The notes below the pieces were generated by a model. It worked only from the letters and a program-made list of their open reading frames with translations. It was not told the origin of the DNA and did not search any database. The translations under genes were made by a program, and so were the position numbers. This document shows, one piece after another, positions 53,915-62,567 of a stretch of DNA of 64,000 nucleotides. Each line of letters opens with the position of its first letter. The first letter of the stretch is position 1. Source of the stretch: Shimia sp. (lineage in GTDB: Bacteria; Pseudomonadota; Alphaproteobacteria; Rhodobacterales; Rhodobacteraceae); contig JAAENN010000120.1 in assembly GCA_024224295.1 (NCBI GenBank), forward strand, positions 1-64,000, written 5' to 3'.

Positions 53915-55807
53915 TTATGAGGATGAGGGCAGGTAGCCCTTGGGTTGCGCAGGCTGGGCGCAGGCAATGGGCGTGGCTGGAGCGCTCCGCAGGTTTACGG
54001 CGCGGGTCAGATCCAGCGCGGCAAGGCTGAGTTGAGCAGGGCCGGGTGCGGCCATGAAGAGCGGCTCCCAACGCGGCGAAAAACAGGCCTTGAACTGGCG
54101 CAGGCCTGCACCGCCTGCGTGTTTGAAGTGATAGCCGCGGATTCTGCGTTCCAGCGCGGTTTTGCCTTCAGGCAGAGCGGGGGCTGCGGCCAAGGACAGG
54201 CGCGGCACGTCAGCCTCTGCGGCTGCGTCGATAGCCTTCTGCACGAGCAAGTGCATGGTACCATCAGGCGCTTCGGGCAGCACGCGCATCAGGTCGAGGC
54301 ACCATTCATGCGTTGTGGCGTGGAAGCTCACAAAACCGACGAGTTGATCACCTTGATAGGCAAGGAAAACGGTTTGGCATCCAACATAGAAGTCGTCAAA
54401 GCGGCCCATGGTGAGACCTTTGGGAATGCCGTGTTTGGCTTCCCAGGCGGCGGAGACCTTTGCCATATCGCCCAATGGCAGCATGTGTGCGTCGGGTTGG
54501 CTCACATCTATTTCGGCCTTTTCAGCTTGGCGCAACTTGCGGCGCAGTTGGCGATAGGTCGATCCGGCAGTGGAGTGTTGTCGTGGTTTGAGCACCGCCT
54601 CGTCGGAAATATGCACCACGGCCCAGCCCGCTTTGCGAGTTTTGACAGCCTGACGGGCGGAGATTTTGTATTTGCAGGCAATTCGGTTTTGCGCGCGCGC
54701 AGCGTTCTTGAGCGGGCGGGCCATGGAATGCGCGTCGCCTTCGATGGGGTCAAACAGGGCCACGAGGGTTTGGCCAATGCGCACCGCACCATATCGACCT
54801 GCGTCACAAGAGAGAAGCGCGCCTCCGTTTTGACGGATCACACCAAGTTCGGCGCGGCTGACGGTAGAGAGAGGAGCGTTGTCGTAGGCTTCGTAGGCGC
54901 GGTGTTGCCGCGGCGTGCGGGCCGGACGCGGTTTGGCGAGATGGCGTAGGAACACCAGCCCGGCCATGAGTGCAGGCAGCGCGTAGTAGATGGCGCGGAA
55001 GGCCAGGACGCCTGCCAACAGCGAGGCTTCCGATTGGTGCGGCAACATTGCGAGGAGCGTAAGTTCAAACGGGCCAACACCGCCGGGGGTGCCAGAGAAG
55101 ATGGCGGCACCAAGCGCGATCAAGAAGACCGGGAGCAGGACAGCAAAACTGAGCGACACGTCTAGCGGAAGCAAAACGTAGAGCGCCAGTGCAGCAAAGA
55201 TGGTGTCGATCAGGCAAAGCGTCAGCAATGCGGCTATGGCTGGCAGGGTTGGCAGGCTGAGGCGGCTGCCTTGGCGGGGCAAGACAGGAAAGACAAAGGC
55301 CAGCACCGCCACGAGAAAAGCTACGGCTAGAATAACCGGCGGTAGGAATGACGGCACGTGCGGCGTGGGCAGGAATAGCGCGGCAAGGGCGATGGTCACG
55401 GCCATTGCGGCTAGAAAGGTTACGGTGACAAAGGCGGTGATGCGGGCGGCATCTTTCAAAGATAAATCCGGCATCATGCGCCAGCGTACAAATGTTCCGA
55501 CGACGGCACCTGCGCCCAAGGTCTGGCCCAATCCAATGGCGGTTGCACCTACTGCCATCGCCTCCGACGTGCTGCGGTGCATCTGGAAATGCCGTTGGGC
55601 AATCACGTCATAGCGTGAGACCGCGAGAAAACTGAGGGCCGAAAATGTGAGTGCTAGCCCCCATTGCCATGGGCTGGCGGAGAGGACGGATGCCCAGAGA
55701 ACGCCGTAGTCCACATCGTCCACCTGTTCAGAAAGCAGCCATAGGCACACGGCGCCAAAGGCAAAAGGCCAAATCCGTCGCAGACAAGTCCGCGCAGTCT
55801 TCATCAT
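53915..55807 (-). CDS. mprF: MprF-like lipid aminoacyl synthase/flippase
   Basis: Inner-membrane protein (630 aa). The N-terminal about 310 residues form roughly eight helices of the flippase/LPG synthase domain (SGTPGGVGPFELTLLAML is the family signature). The C-terminal part is a DUF2156 aminoacyltransferase domain (FDPIEGDAHSMARPLKNAAR, TYRQLRRKLRQAEKAEI, WEAKHGIPKGLTMGRFDDFY). It adds an amino acid, usually lysine or alanine, from tRNA to phosphatidylglycerol and lowers surface negative charge. ATG at 55807 or 55804; a TTG at 55819 is less likely. It probably protects against cationic peptides. Confidence 0.9.
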   Translation of the reverse strand: MMKTARTCLRRIWPFAFGAVCLWLLSEQVDDVDYGVLWASVLSASPWQWGLALTFSALSFLAVSRYDVIAQRHFQMHRSTSEAMAVGATAIGLGQTLGAGAVVGTFVRWRMMPDLSLKDAARITAFVTVTFLAAMAVTIALAALFLPTPHVPSFLPPVILAVAFLVAVLAFVFPVLPRQGSRLSLPTLPAIAALLTLCLIDTIFAALALYVLLPLDVSLSFAVLLPVFLIALGAAIFSGTPGGVGPFELTLLAMLPHQSEASLLAGVLAFRAIYYALPALMAGLVFLRHLAKPRPARTPRQHRAYEAYDNAPLSTVSRAELGVIRQNGGALLSCDAGRYGAVRIGQTLVALFDPIEGDAHSMARPLKNAARAQNRIACKYKISARQAVKTRKAGWAVVHISDEAVLKPRQHSTAGSTYRQLRRKLRQAEKAEIDVSQPDAHMLPLGDMAKVSAAWEAKHGIPKGLTMGRFDDFYVGCQTVFLAYQGDQLVGFVSFHATTHEWCLDLMRVLPEAPDGTMHLLVQKAIDAAAEADVPRLSLAAAPALPEGKTALERRIRGYHFKHAGGAGLRQFKACFSPRWEPLFMAAPGPAQLSLAALDLTRAVNLRSAPATPIACAQPAQPKGYLPSSS

Positions 55808-55910
55808 TGGTGTCTTCAAGGTTCCCGCCCCAAATCGTTACCTGTCCCAAGTGACCCAAATCGCTATCTTAAGCGTGGTTTCGGCGGTCTTAACAAAGAC
55901 AATTGGAGCT

Positions 55911-55935
55911 AAAAAAACGCGGGCCGGAGCCCGCG
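55911..55935 (-). terminator. Terminator after the ATPase inhibitor gene
   Basis: On the minus strand: 7-bp stem CGCGGGC/GCCCGCG with a four-base loop, then seven T. It is a strong terminator 29 bases after the DUF1476 stop. Confidence 0.88.
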
Positions 55936-55963
55936 CTGTTTCTTGATCAGGTTTTAAAGAGGC

Positions 55964-56278
55964 TTAGGCTTGGGTGGAAAGCTCTTCTTTGGCGGCGGCA
56001 AGTGCCTCGCGCCGTTTTGATCTGATGGTTTGTTCATCTGCCTTGCCGCCTAAGTCACCAACAACTTTGCGGATTACATCGTCGTGACCGGCTTCTTCAA
56101 AGTCTGCCGCGATGACGGTTTTGGCGTAATCCTCGGCCTCAGATCCGGATTTTCCGAGCAAGTCGGCGGCCCAAAGACCCAGCTTTTTGTTTGCGCGTGC
56201 CTCGGCCTTGAATTTCATCTCTTCGTCATGGGCAAATTTGGCCTCAAAGGCAGCTTCGCGGTCATCAAATGTGTTCAT
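55964..56278 (-). CDS. ATPase inhibitor subunit zeta (DUF1476)
   Basis: Small helical protein (104 aa) that inhibits the F1-ATPase in alphaproteobacteria such as Paracoccus. Seen: the inhibitory N-terminus MNTFDDREAAFEAKFAHDEE, the KFKAEARANKKLGLWAADLLG helix, and DDVIRKVVGDLGGKADEQTI. It is divergent from purC, the gene order usual in Rhodobacteraceae, though the functions differ. Start: ATG at 56278. Confidence 0.93.
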   Translation of the reverse strand: MNTFDDREAAFEAKFAHDEEMKFKAEARANKKLGLWAADLLGKSGSEAEDYAKTVIAADFEEAGHDDVIRKVVGDLGGKADEQTIRSKRREALAAAKEELSTQA

Positions 56279-56434
56279 TATTGAACTCCTCCATAATTCT
56301 TGGATCTCTCAATAGCCATATGACCATCTAACGCTTATGCTGCAAGTGCAAGCGCCATGCTTGCGACAATGCTATCCATCCATTAAGAGGGCGAACAAAT
56401 TCGGGACTCATCCCGGAAGAGAAGGAATGTAGCC

Positions 56435-57190
56435 ATGGCCCGCGGCAAAAAAATCTATGAAGGCAAAGCCAAGATTCTGTTTGAAGGCCCTGAGCCGGGC
56501 ACCATCGTGCAATACTTCAAAGACGACGCCACCGCCTTCAACGCGGAAAAGAAAGACGTCATTGATGGCAAAGGTGTGCTGAACAACCGCTTGAGCGAGT
56601 ATTTCATGACCGGCCTTGGCCAGATCGGCGTGCCAACCCACTTCCTGAAACGTATGAACATGCGCGAGCAACTGGTGCGCAACTGTGAGATCATTCCTTT
56701 GGAAGTGATCGTGCGCAACTTTGCTGCAGGCTCCATGAGCAAGCGTTTGGGCATTGAAGAAGGCACGCAGCTGCCGCGTCCGATTGTCGAGTACTGCTAC
56801 AAAGATGACAGTCTGGGTGATCCGCTGGTATCTGAAGAGCATATCGCTGCGTTTGGTTGGGCAAGCCAGCAGGATATGGACGATATTCTTGGCCTCGCGC
56901 TGCGCGTGAATGACTGGCTGAGCGGTGTGATGTTTGGTGTCGGTATCCGCTTGATCGACTTTAAAATCGAAATTGGCCGGGTTTACGAGGGGGACTTCCA
57001 GCGGTTGGTGTTGGCCGATGAGATCAGCCCTGACAGCTGCCGTCTTTGGGATATTGAAACCGGGCGCAAGCTCGACAAAGATGTGTTCCGTCGCGATCTT
57101 GGTAGCCTGACCGACGCTTATGCCGAAGTGGCGCGCCGCCTTGGTGTGCTGCCCAAAGGCACCGGTCCCAAGCCGACGCTTGTGAGCTGA
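56435..57190 (+). CDS. purC: SAICAR synthase PurC
   Basis: ATP-dependent enzyme (251 aa) of de novo purine synthesis that joins aspartate to CAIR. Seen: [20 protein letters not shown], the substrate loop [37 protein letters not shown], the family signature [19 protein letters not shown], and [12 protein letters not shown]. It is followed at 107 and 337 bases by purS and purQ, a pur cluster. Confidence 0.98.
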   Translation: MARGKKIYEGKAKILFEGPEPGTIVQYFKDDATAFNAEKKDVIDGKGVLNNRLSEYFMTGLGQIGVPTHFLKRMNMREQLVRNCEIIPLEVIVRNFAAGSMSKRLGIEEGTQLPRPIVEYCYKDDSLGDPLVSEEHIAAFGWASQQDMDDILGLALRVNDWLSGVMFGVGIRLIDFKIEIGRVYEGDFQRLVLADEISPDSCRLWDIETGRKLDKDVFRRDLGSLTDAYAEVARRLGVLPKGTGPKPTLVS

Positions 57191-57255
57191 TCCTGACCTA
57201 AGCCTTCTGCGCCCAGATACGGGCGTTGTTGGAAAGACGATTTTTGGTAAGAAAA

Positions 57256-57270
57256 GCGGGACAGTCCCGC
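57256..57270 (+). promoter_or_regulatory. Hairpin between purC and purS
   Basis: GCGGGAC-A-GTCCCGC, a perfect 7-bp dyad without a T-run, 26 bases upstream of the purS start. It could be an RNA structure or operator affecting purS translation. Nothing identifies it further. Confidence 0.35.
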
Positions 57271-57296
57271 TACATGCCCTATTGGAGAGAGACCAA

Positions 57297-57527
57297 ATGA
57301 AAGCCCGCGTATATGTCATGCTGAAAAACGGCGTTCTGGACCCACAAGGTGAGGCCGTGCGTCATGCCCTTGGCAGCCTTGGCTTTGATGGTGTGGAAGG
57401 TGTGCGTCAGGGTAAGGTGATCGAGCTGGATCTGGCAGAAGGCTCCACCGAGGCGACCGTGACCGAAATGTGTGAGAAGCTGCTCGCCAACACGGTGATC
57501 GAAAGCTATCGGGTGGAGATGGGCTGA
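57297..57527 (+). CDS. purS: FGAM synthase subunit PurS
   Basis: Small subunit (76 aa) of the PurS/PurQ/PurL formylglycinamidine ribonucleotide synthase; it bridges PurQ and PurL. Seen: MKARVYVMLKNGVLDPQGEA, LGSLGFDGVEGVRQGKVIEL and MCEKLLANTVIESY. ATG at 57297 follows GGAGAGA; the frame is open five codons upstream. Its TGA overlaps the purQ ATG by one base (TGATG). purL is not in the window. Confidence 0.97.
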   Translation: MKARVYVMLKNGVLDPQGEAVRHALGSLGFDGVEGVRQGKVIELDLAEGSTEATVTEMCEKLLANTVIESYRVEMG

Positions 57528-58195
57528 TGAAAGCAGCGGTTATTGTTTTCCCGGGTTCCAACTGTGACCGCGATCTTGCTGTGGCATTTGAGCAGGCCGG
57601 AGCAGACGTCACCATGGTGTGGCACAAGGACACTGCGTTGCCAGAGGGCATCGACATGGTTGGTGTGCCGGGTGGTTTCAGCTTTGGTGACTACTTGCGC
57701 TGTGGTGCGATTGCGGCAAACTCGCCTATTTGTCAGTCACTTATCAAGCACGCCGAACGTGGTGGTTATGCGCTTGGTGTTTGTAACGGTTTCCAGATCC
57801 TGACCGAAACGGGCCTGTTGCCGGGTGCGCTGCGCCGCAATGCCGGGCTTAAGTATATATGCCGCACGGTGGGTCTAGAAGTGGCAAGCGCGGACACAGC
57901 CTTCACGTCTGGCTACAACAAGGGTGACGTCGTGAATGTGCCAATCGCGCATCACGACGGCAACTACTTTGTCACCGACGAAAAGTTGGCACAGCTGCAC
58001 GATGAGGACCGGATTGCGTTTACTTATACCGAAAACCCAAATGGATCGGTGGCAAACATCGCGGGCGTTGTCAGCAAGAACCGACGCGTGCTGGGCATGA
58101 TGCCGCACCCGGAGCGGGCGGCGGATACCGGCCACGGCGGCATCGACGGAGTGGCAATGTTCCGCGCGTTGATGGACCAGTTTGCCACAGCATGA
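57527..58195 (+). CDS. purQ: FGAM synthase glutaminase subunit PurQ
   Basis: Glutamine amidotransferase subunit (222 aa) that feeds ammonia to PurL. Seen: the N-terminal VIVFPGSNCDRDLAVAFEQA, PGGFSFGDYLRCGAIAA, the nucleophile in ALGVCNGFQILTETGLLPGA, and the His-Glu pair in GMMPHPERAAD. The start overlaps the purS stop. Confidence 0.98.
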   Translation: MKAAVIVFPGSNCDRDLAVAFEQAGADVTMVWHKDTALPEGIDMVGVPGGFSFGDYLRCGAIAANSPICQSLIKHAERGGYALGVCNGFQILTETGLLPGALRRNAGLKYICRTVGLEVASADTAFTSGYNKGDVVNVPIAHHDGNYFVTDEKLAQLHDEDRIAFTYTENPNGSVANIAGVVSKNRRVLGMMPHPERAADTGHGGIDGVAMFRALMDQFATA

Positions 58196-58231
58196 CTTGA
58201 GGGTATCGTCGCGTCCGCGTAATATTCGTAC

Positions 58232-59995
58232 ATGACGCAAAACGCTCCCGACACCAATGATAAACTGCGCCCGGCGACGATTAGCTGGCGGGCGCGTGTG
58301 ATATTGGCGTTGTTGGTCGTGGTCGCGGGGGTGACCATCTGGGTCACCAACAGTTTCCTGACTGACAGGTTTACGGCAAATACGCGCAATCGGGCGGAGC
58401 TTCGGTTGGCGCTATACTCCGGCAATTTGCTGAGTGAGTTACGGCGGAGTGCGATTGTGCCCCAGCTGCTGGCAAAAGATCCGGCACTGATTGGGGCGCT
58501 AAACTCGCATGATTTTTCTAGTTCGACCGCACGTCTGATCAGCTTTGTTGATGAAATTGGTGCGGCGTCTTTGTTGATGCTTGATGAAACCGGTCGAACT
58601 GTCGCTGCTACAGACCGCACGCGTCTTGGCACGATGTATCGGGAACAAGAGTTTTTTATCAATGCATTACGTTCCAATGTTACACTATTTACTACGACCA
58701 AAGATGAGACTGGCGCCTATCGCTTCATTTATTCCCGTCGGTTGGAAAGCGGCGGTGCAACACTCGGTGTGATTGCTGTTGAAGTGGATCTGCACAAATT
58801 CGAGCGGGCTTGGGCTGGGATTTCCGATGCGGTATTGGTGACCAACAGTGAGGGTACCATCATTCTAAGCAGTGAACCGCGCTGGCGCGGTCTGACTGAG
58901 GTTGAGGCTTTGTCTCGGCAACCGGCATTGGGAGCTATTGAACGCGCAATCAAGGTAACGGCGGATTGGGCACAAGACCCGGCGGATGCATACTTGCGTG
59001 GCGAAGCGGTGATGCGCATGGGGGCACGCATACCGTTCCGCGGTTGGCAGATGACCAGTTTCACCAGCTACGCTGGTGTGCGGGAAAAGGTGAACGCGGT
59101 TCTGGCGCTGGAAATTATGGGATTTGCGATCCTACTGGCACTGGGTTTCTATGTGCTGGGTCGCAAAAGCGCGCTACGCATGGCGCTTTTTCAGCGTGAA
59201 AGCGTGGAATTGCGCGGGTTGAACCTGCGGCTTCAGCGGGAAATCGCCGAACGTGAGCGCATGCAGCAGAGCCTTGAAGTGGCGGAGCAAAGCCTGGCGC
59301 AGAGTTCGAAGCTGGCAGCGCTTGGGGAGATGTCTGCGGCGGTGAGCCATGAGTTGAACCAGCCGTTGGCGGCGATGAAGACATACCTGGCCGGGGCGCA
59401 GCTCTTGGTGAAGCGCAATCGGCCGGATGAGGCGTTGACCTCGTTCCAGCGGATCGATGACTTGATCGAACGTATGGGGGCGATCACTAAGCAGCTCAAA
59501 TCTTACGCTCGAAAGGGCGGCGATGAGTTTCATGTGGTAGATATGGGGGAGGCTGTGGCCTCCGCTTTGTCGATGATGGAGCCGCAGTTGCGTCAACGGC
59601 AGGTGCGGATAAGCAAGATTGTGCCGACGGATCCAGTGCGCGTGATGGGCGATCGGGTGCGAATTGAGCAAGTGATGATCAACCTTTTACGCAACGCGTT
59701 GGATGCGACGGAATCTGTGGCCGACCCGGAGATCGAAATCCTTTTGGCAGCAGGGGAAACAGCCACTTTGACGGTGCGCGACAACGGTCCCGGTATTGAG
59801 GATTTGAACAACCTTTTTGAGCCGTTTTTCACAACCAAACAGCCAGGTGAAGGTGTTGGTTTGGGATTGGCGATCAGCTCTGGCATCGTCAGTGACCTTG
59901 GCGGGCGGCTGACAGCGCGGAATGGAGACGGGCAGGGGGCTGTATTTGAAGTTCAACTGCCTATCTTGAACGAAGATATTGAAGCAGCGGAGTAA
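58232..59995 (+). CDS. dctB: Sensor histidine kinase, DctB-like
   Basis: Membrane histidine kinase (587 aa). Seen: a first membrane helix (RARVILALLVVVAGVTIWVT, about residues 20-40), a periplasmic double-PAS sensor region (about 40-285; ARLISFVDEIGAASLLML and LGVIAVEVDLHKFERAW), a second helix (about 290-310), a coiled coil, the H-box AAVSHELNQPLAAMKTYLAG, N-box NLLRNALDATE, and G-boxes DNGPGIEDLN and GVGLGLAIS. DctB proteins sense C4-dicarboxylates. No dctA or dctPQM transporter genes are nearby, so the ligand is inferred only. Probably an operon with the next gene. Confidence 0.9.
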   Translation: MTQNAPDTNDKLRPATISWRARVILALLVVVAGVTIWVTNSFLTDRFTANTRNRAELRLALYSGNLLSELRRSAIVPQLLAKDPALIGALNSHDFSSSTARLISFVDEIGAASLLMLDETGRTVAATDRTRLGTMYREQEFFINALRSNVTLFTTTKDETGAYRFIYSRRLESGGATLGVIAVEVDLHKFERAWAGISDAVLVTNSEGTIILSSEPRWRGLTEVEALSRQPALGAIERAIKVTADWAQDPADAYLRGEAVMRMGARIPFRGWQMTSFTSYAGVREKVNAVLALEIMGFAILLALGFYVLGRKSALRMALFQRESVELRGLNLRLQREIAERERMQQSLEVAEQSLAQSSKLAALGEMSAAVSHELNQPLAAMKTYLAGAQLLVKRNRPDEALTSFQRIDDLIERMGAITKQLKSYARKGGDEFHVVDMGEAVASALSMMEPQLRQRQVRISKIVPTDPVRVMGDRVRIEQVMINLLRNALDATESVADPEIEILLAAGETATLTVRDNGPGIEDLNNLFEPFFTTKQPGEGVGLGLAISSGIVSDLGGRLTARNGDGQGAVFEVQLPILNEDIEAAE

Positions 59996-59999
59996 ATTC

Positions 60000-61334
60000 G
60001 TGGCACAAAGCATGAAGATCGCTATCGTCGATGACGAGCAGGACATGCGGCAGTCGATCAGCCAATGGCTGGCACTGTCGGGCTATGACACAGAAACATT
60101 TCCCAGCGCCGAAGATGCGCTGAAGGCGCTTGGAGCAGAGTATCCGGGGATCGTGATTTCTGACATCAAGATGCCTGGTATGGATGGGATGCAGTTTCTG
60201 AAGAAACTGATGGGCGCGGATAGTTCTCTACCAGTAATTATGATTACTGGGCACGGAGATGTTCCAATGGCTGTGGAAGCTATGCGCGTGGGTGCGTTTG
60301 ATTTCCTAGAGAAGCCATTTAACCCGGATCGTATGACGCAATTGGCGAAGAAGGCCACTAACGCCCGTCGTTTGACGCTGGATGCGCGGGCGCTGCGGCG
60401 AGAGCTGTCAGATGGCGATCAGATTATGAACAAGCTGATTGGGGCGAGCCCGGTGATGGCGCGTCTTAAAGAAGATATTCTAGACCTCGGTCAGGCCGAC
60501 GGACATGTGCTGATCGACGGCGAGACTGGAACCGGTAAAACGCTCGTTGCACATGCCTTGCACGCGGTTGGTAGCCGCGCAGGCAAGAAGTTTGTGCTGG
60601 TGAGCTGTGGTGCTTTTGAGGAAGAGGCGTTGGCAAAACGCTTGTTTGGTCCGATGAACCCGGAAGACAGTCAATTGCCTGCGGTAGAAGAAGCGCGTGG
60701 CGGAACGCTGGTGCTTGAGGATATCGAGAGCTTGAGCGATGCGCTGCAAGCCAAGCTGCTCAATGTGATCAATGAGCAGGGCACGCCAGCAGAAACGCGG
60801 ATTGTGGCGATATCCAACATGCAGGAGCAGGACCGCACCTGCGAAGATGCGCTGCGCTCTGATCTGTTCTATCGGTTGGCCGCATTGCGGATCACTGTGC
60901 CGCCGCTGCGGCAACGTGGTGAAGACATCTTGAGCCTGTTCACGCGTTTGGCAGAGCAATTCAGCGAAGAATATGGCTGTGATGCACCTAAGGTGAGCGC
61001 ACAAGAAGCAGCGCAGTTGCTACAGGCTCCGTGGCCTGGCAACGTGCGGCAGCTGATCAACCTGGCGGAACGTGCCGTGCTACAAAGCCGTCGCGGCGAA
61101 GGCACCATTGCTTCGCTACTGATGAGCGATCACGAGGAGATGCAGCCGGTTGTGACCACTGAGGGCAAGCCGCTCAAGGAATACGTTGAAGCCTTTGAGC
61201 GCATGTTGATTGACAACACAATGCGTCGGCATCGCGGCTCCATTGCGGGGGTGATGGAAGAGCTGTGCCTACCACGCCGGACGTTGAACGAGAAGATGGC
61301 GAAATACGGGCTTCAACGGGCTGACTACCTCTGA
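60000..61334 (+). CDS. dctD: DctD-like response regulator with degenerate sigma-54 loop
   Basis: Response regulator (444 aa): receiver (Asp55 in IVISDIKMPGMDG), AAA+ domain (Walker A DGETGTGKTLVAHAL) and a C-terminal Fis-type helix-turn-helix (GSIAGVMEELCLPRRTLNEK). The segment that should hold GAFTGA reads LFGPMNPEDSQLPAVEEARG, and the Walker B acids are ED (TLVLEDIESL) instead of DE. Neither sigma-54 contact nor normal ATP hydrolysis is expected. GTG at 60000 is chosen because GGAG lies eight bases upstream and dctB ends at 59995; ATG at 60012 is an alternative. Confidence 0.9.
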   Translation: MAQSMKIAIVDDEQDMRQSISQWLALSGYDTETFPSAEDALKALGAEYPGIVISDIKMPGMDGMQFLKKLMGADSSLPVIMITGHGDVPMAVEAMRVGAFDFLEKPFNPDRMTQLAKKATNARRLTLDARALRRELSDGDQIMNKLIGASPVMARLKEDILDLGQADGHVLIDGETGTGKTLVAHALHAVGSRAGKKFVLVSCGAFEEEALAKRLFGPMNPEDSQLPAVEEARGGTLVLEDIESLSDALQAKLLNVINEQGTPAETRIVAISNMQEQDRTCEDALRSDLFYRLAALRITVPPLRQRGEDILSLFTRLAEQFSEEYGCDAPKVSAQEAAQLLQAPWPGNVRQLINLAERAVLQSRRGEGTIASLLMSDHEEMQPVVTTEGKPLKEYVEAFERMLIDNTMRRHRGSIAGVMEELCLPRRTLNEKMAKYGLQRADYL

Positions 61335-61358
61335 TTTCGGTCTTTTAGACTATGTGAG

Positions 61359-61393
61359 CGCCGTAAGTCCGCGAAGGTCTTGCGGCGTTTTTT
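61359..61393 (+). terminator. Terminator of the dctBD-like operon
   Basis: 9-bp stem CGCCGTAAG/CTTGCGGCG (one G-U pair) with an 11-base loop, then six T. It lies 25 bases after the stop codon. Confidence 0.88.
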
Positions 61394-61450
61394 GTTTGGT
61401 GACAAGGTGCGCGCCGTTGGCGCTAACGGAGTTTTTGGAGGTTCTTGGCA

Positions 61451-62134
61451 ATGGCGATATTGAATTCCCCGGCGGCTTACTTGTTTGATATGGACGGACT
61501 GCTGCTTGACACCGAGCGCATGTTTTTGTCGGCTTTTGTGACGTTGACGGATGATCTCATGATTGCACGTGACGAGGCGGAGGCATTTTTTGGCAGATTG
61601 GTGGGCACCTCGAGCCAGCACACAACGGCGCAACTGCACAGGTTTCTCCCCAAGAGCACGGACGTGGCTGTGTTTGATCAACGTTGGCGAGAGCTGCACA
61701 AAGAAAACGTCGCCAATGGCGTTCCGGTAAAGCCGTATGCCGTGGACGTGTTGCAGACCATCCGAGCCAAAAATTTACCAATGGCGGTTGTGACCTCAAC
61801 CCATGGACCGGCGGCGCAACACCATTTGGAGGTCGCGGGTCTCCTGCAGTTCTTTGATACGGTCTGTACCGGCAATGAAGTGGCCGCCAACAAACCGGAC
61901 CCGGAGCCCTATCTGGAGGGCGCACGCCGTTTGGGTGTGGATCCGATGCATTGCGTGGCCTTTGAGGACAGTGATTTGGGTACCACCGCTGCGGTGCGCG
62001 CCGGGTGCTTCACGGTGCAAATTCCGGACCTTCGTCCCCCAAACACTCCGCTGCCGGACTTAGGGCAACTAGTTGCACAAGATTTGGGCCATGCCGCTGT
62101 CCAGATTGGGCTTTTTGACAAGGCGTTAACCTAA
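61451..62134 (+). CDS. HAD-superfamily phosphatase, beta-phosphoglucomutase-like
   Basis: Phosphatase or phosphomutase (227 aa). Seen: motif I AYLFDMDGLLLDTERMFLSA with the nucleophile aspartate, an alpha-helical cap (about residues 20-90), motif II VVTSTHGPAAQHHLEV, and motif III/IV KPDPEPYLEGARRLGVDPMH with CVAFEDSDLGTTAAVRAGCF. ATG at 61451 follows GGAGG by nine bases; a TTG two codons upstream is possible. Substrate unknown; common ones are sugar phosphates. It is the last gene before the rne leader. Confidence 0.9.
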   Translation: MAILNSPAAYLFDMDGLLLDTERMFLSAFVTLTDDLMIARDEAEAFFGRLVGTSSQHTTAQLHRFLPKSTDVAVFDQRWRELHKENVANGVPVKPYAVDVLQTIRAKNLPMAVVTSTHGPAAQHHLEVAGLLQFFDTVCTGNEVAANKPDPEPYLEGARRLGVDPMHCVAFEDSDLGTTAAVRAGCFTVQIPDLRPPNTPLPDLGQLVAQDLGHAAVQIGLFDKALT

Positions 62135-62567
62135 GCCACGTATCTGTCAGACGATTCCCCATTGTGTTTTCCACAGGAGTGGTTTTATGTGGGGGAACGG
62201 TTCGCGCAGGCTTTGCGCGCCGTGATGAGTTTCGCTGAGTGTTGCGTATCAGGTGGCCTACAGGACCCCGAGGGGCAAAGGGCCGGGCGCAGTATTCAGA
62301 CCGATTGGGTTCATGATAATGAACCGGTAGAGACGCCCGCACCGCCATGGCGGAGGGCATGTAACAGGCGCAGGCACGGGTACACCGATCGCCGCGTCGG
62401 AGAAGAAACGCGATGAAGCGCGCGAGTGATTTGAGAGACCGAGCAGGGGCCGCAAGCGGCTCCATCGGCGGCGCGCATCCCCTCGCTCAGACAAGACACC
62501 CCCAAAAAGTTCACCGACCCGATCCCCCGGGAGGGGCGCGGCGCTTACGCGGGTGCAAACGGATAAC
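62135..62567. promoter_or_regulatory. Gene-free 433-base leader of rne
   Basis: No convincing gene was seen between the HAD gene and rne. The sequence is G+C-rich and has many short inverted repeats, for example CGCGCAGGCTTTGCGCG near 62201-62217 and a T-G-A-T-A-A-T-containing loop near 62310-62325. Long structured rne leaders are known to be bound by RNase E itself to limit its synthesis. I infer such a leader here, with the promoter somewhere in the first 150 bases. An sRNA processed from it is possible. Confidence 0.5.

Noticed and set aside
56408-57319. 303-residue open frame on the minus strand opposite purC
   Set aside because: It is an antisense shadow of a highly conserved gene, with no family features or start context.
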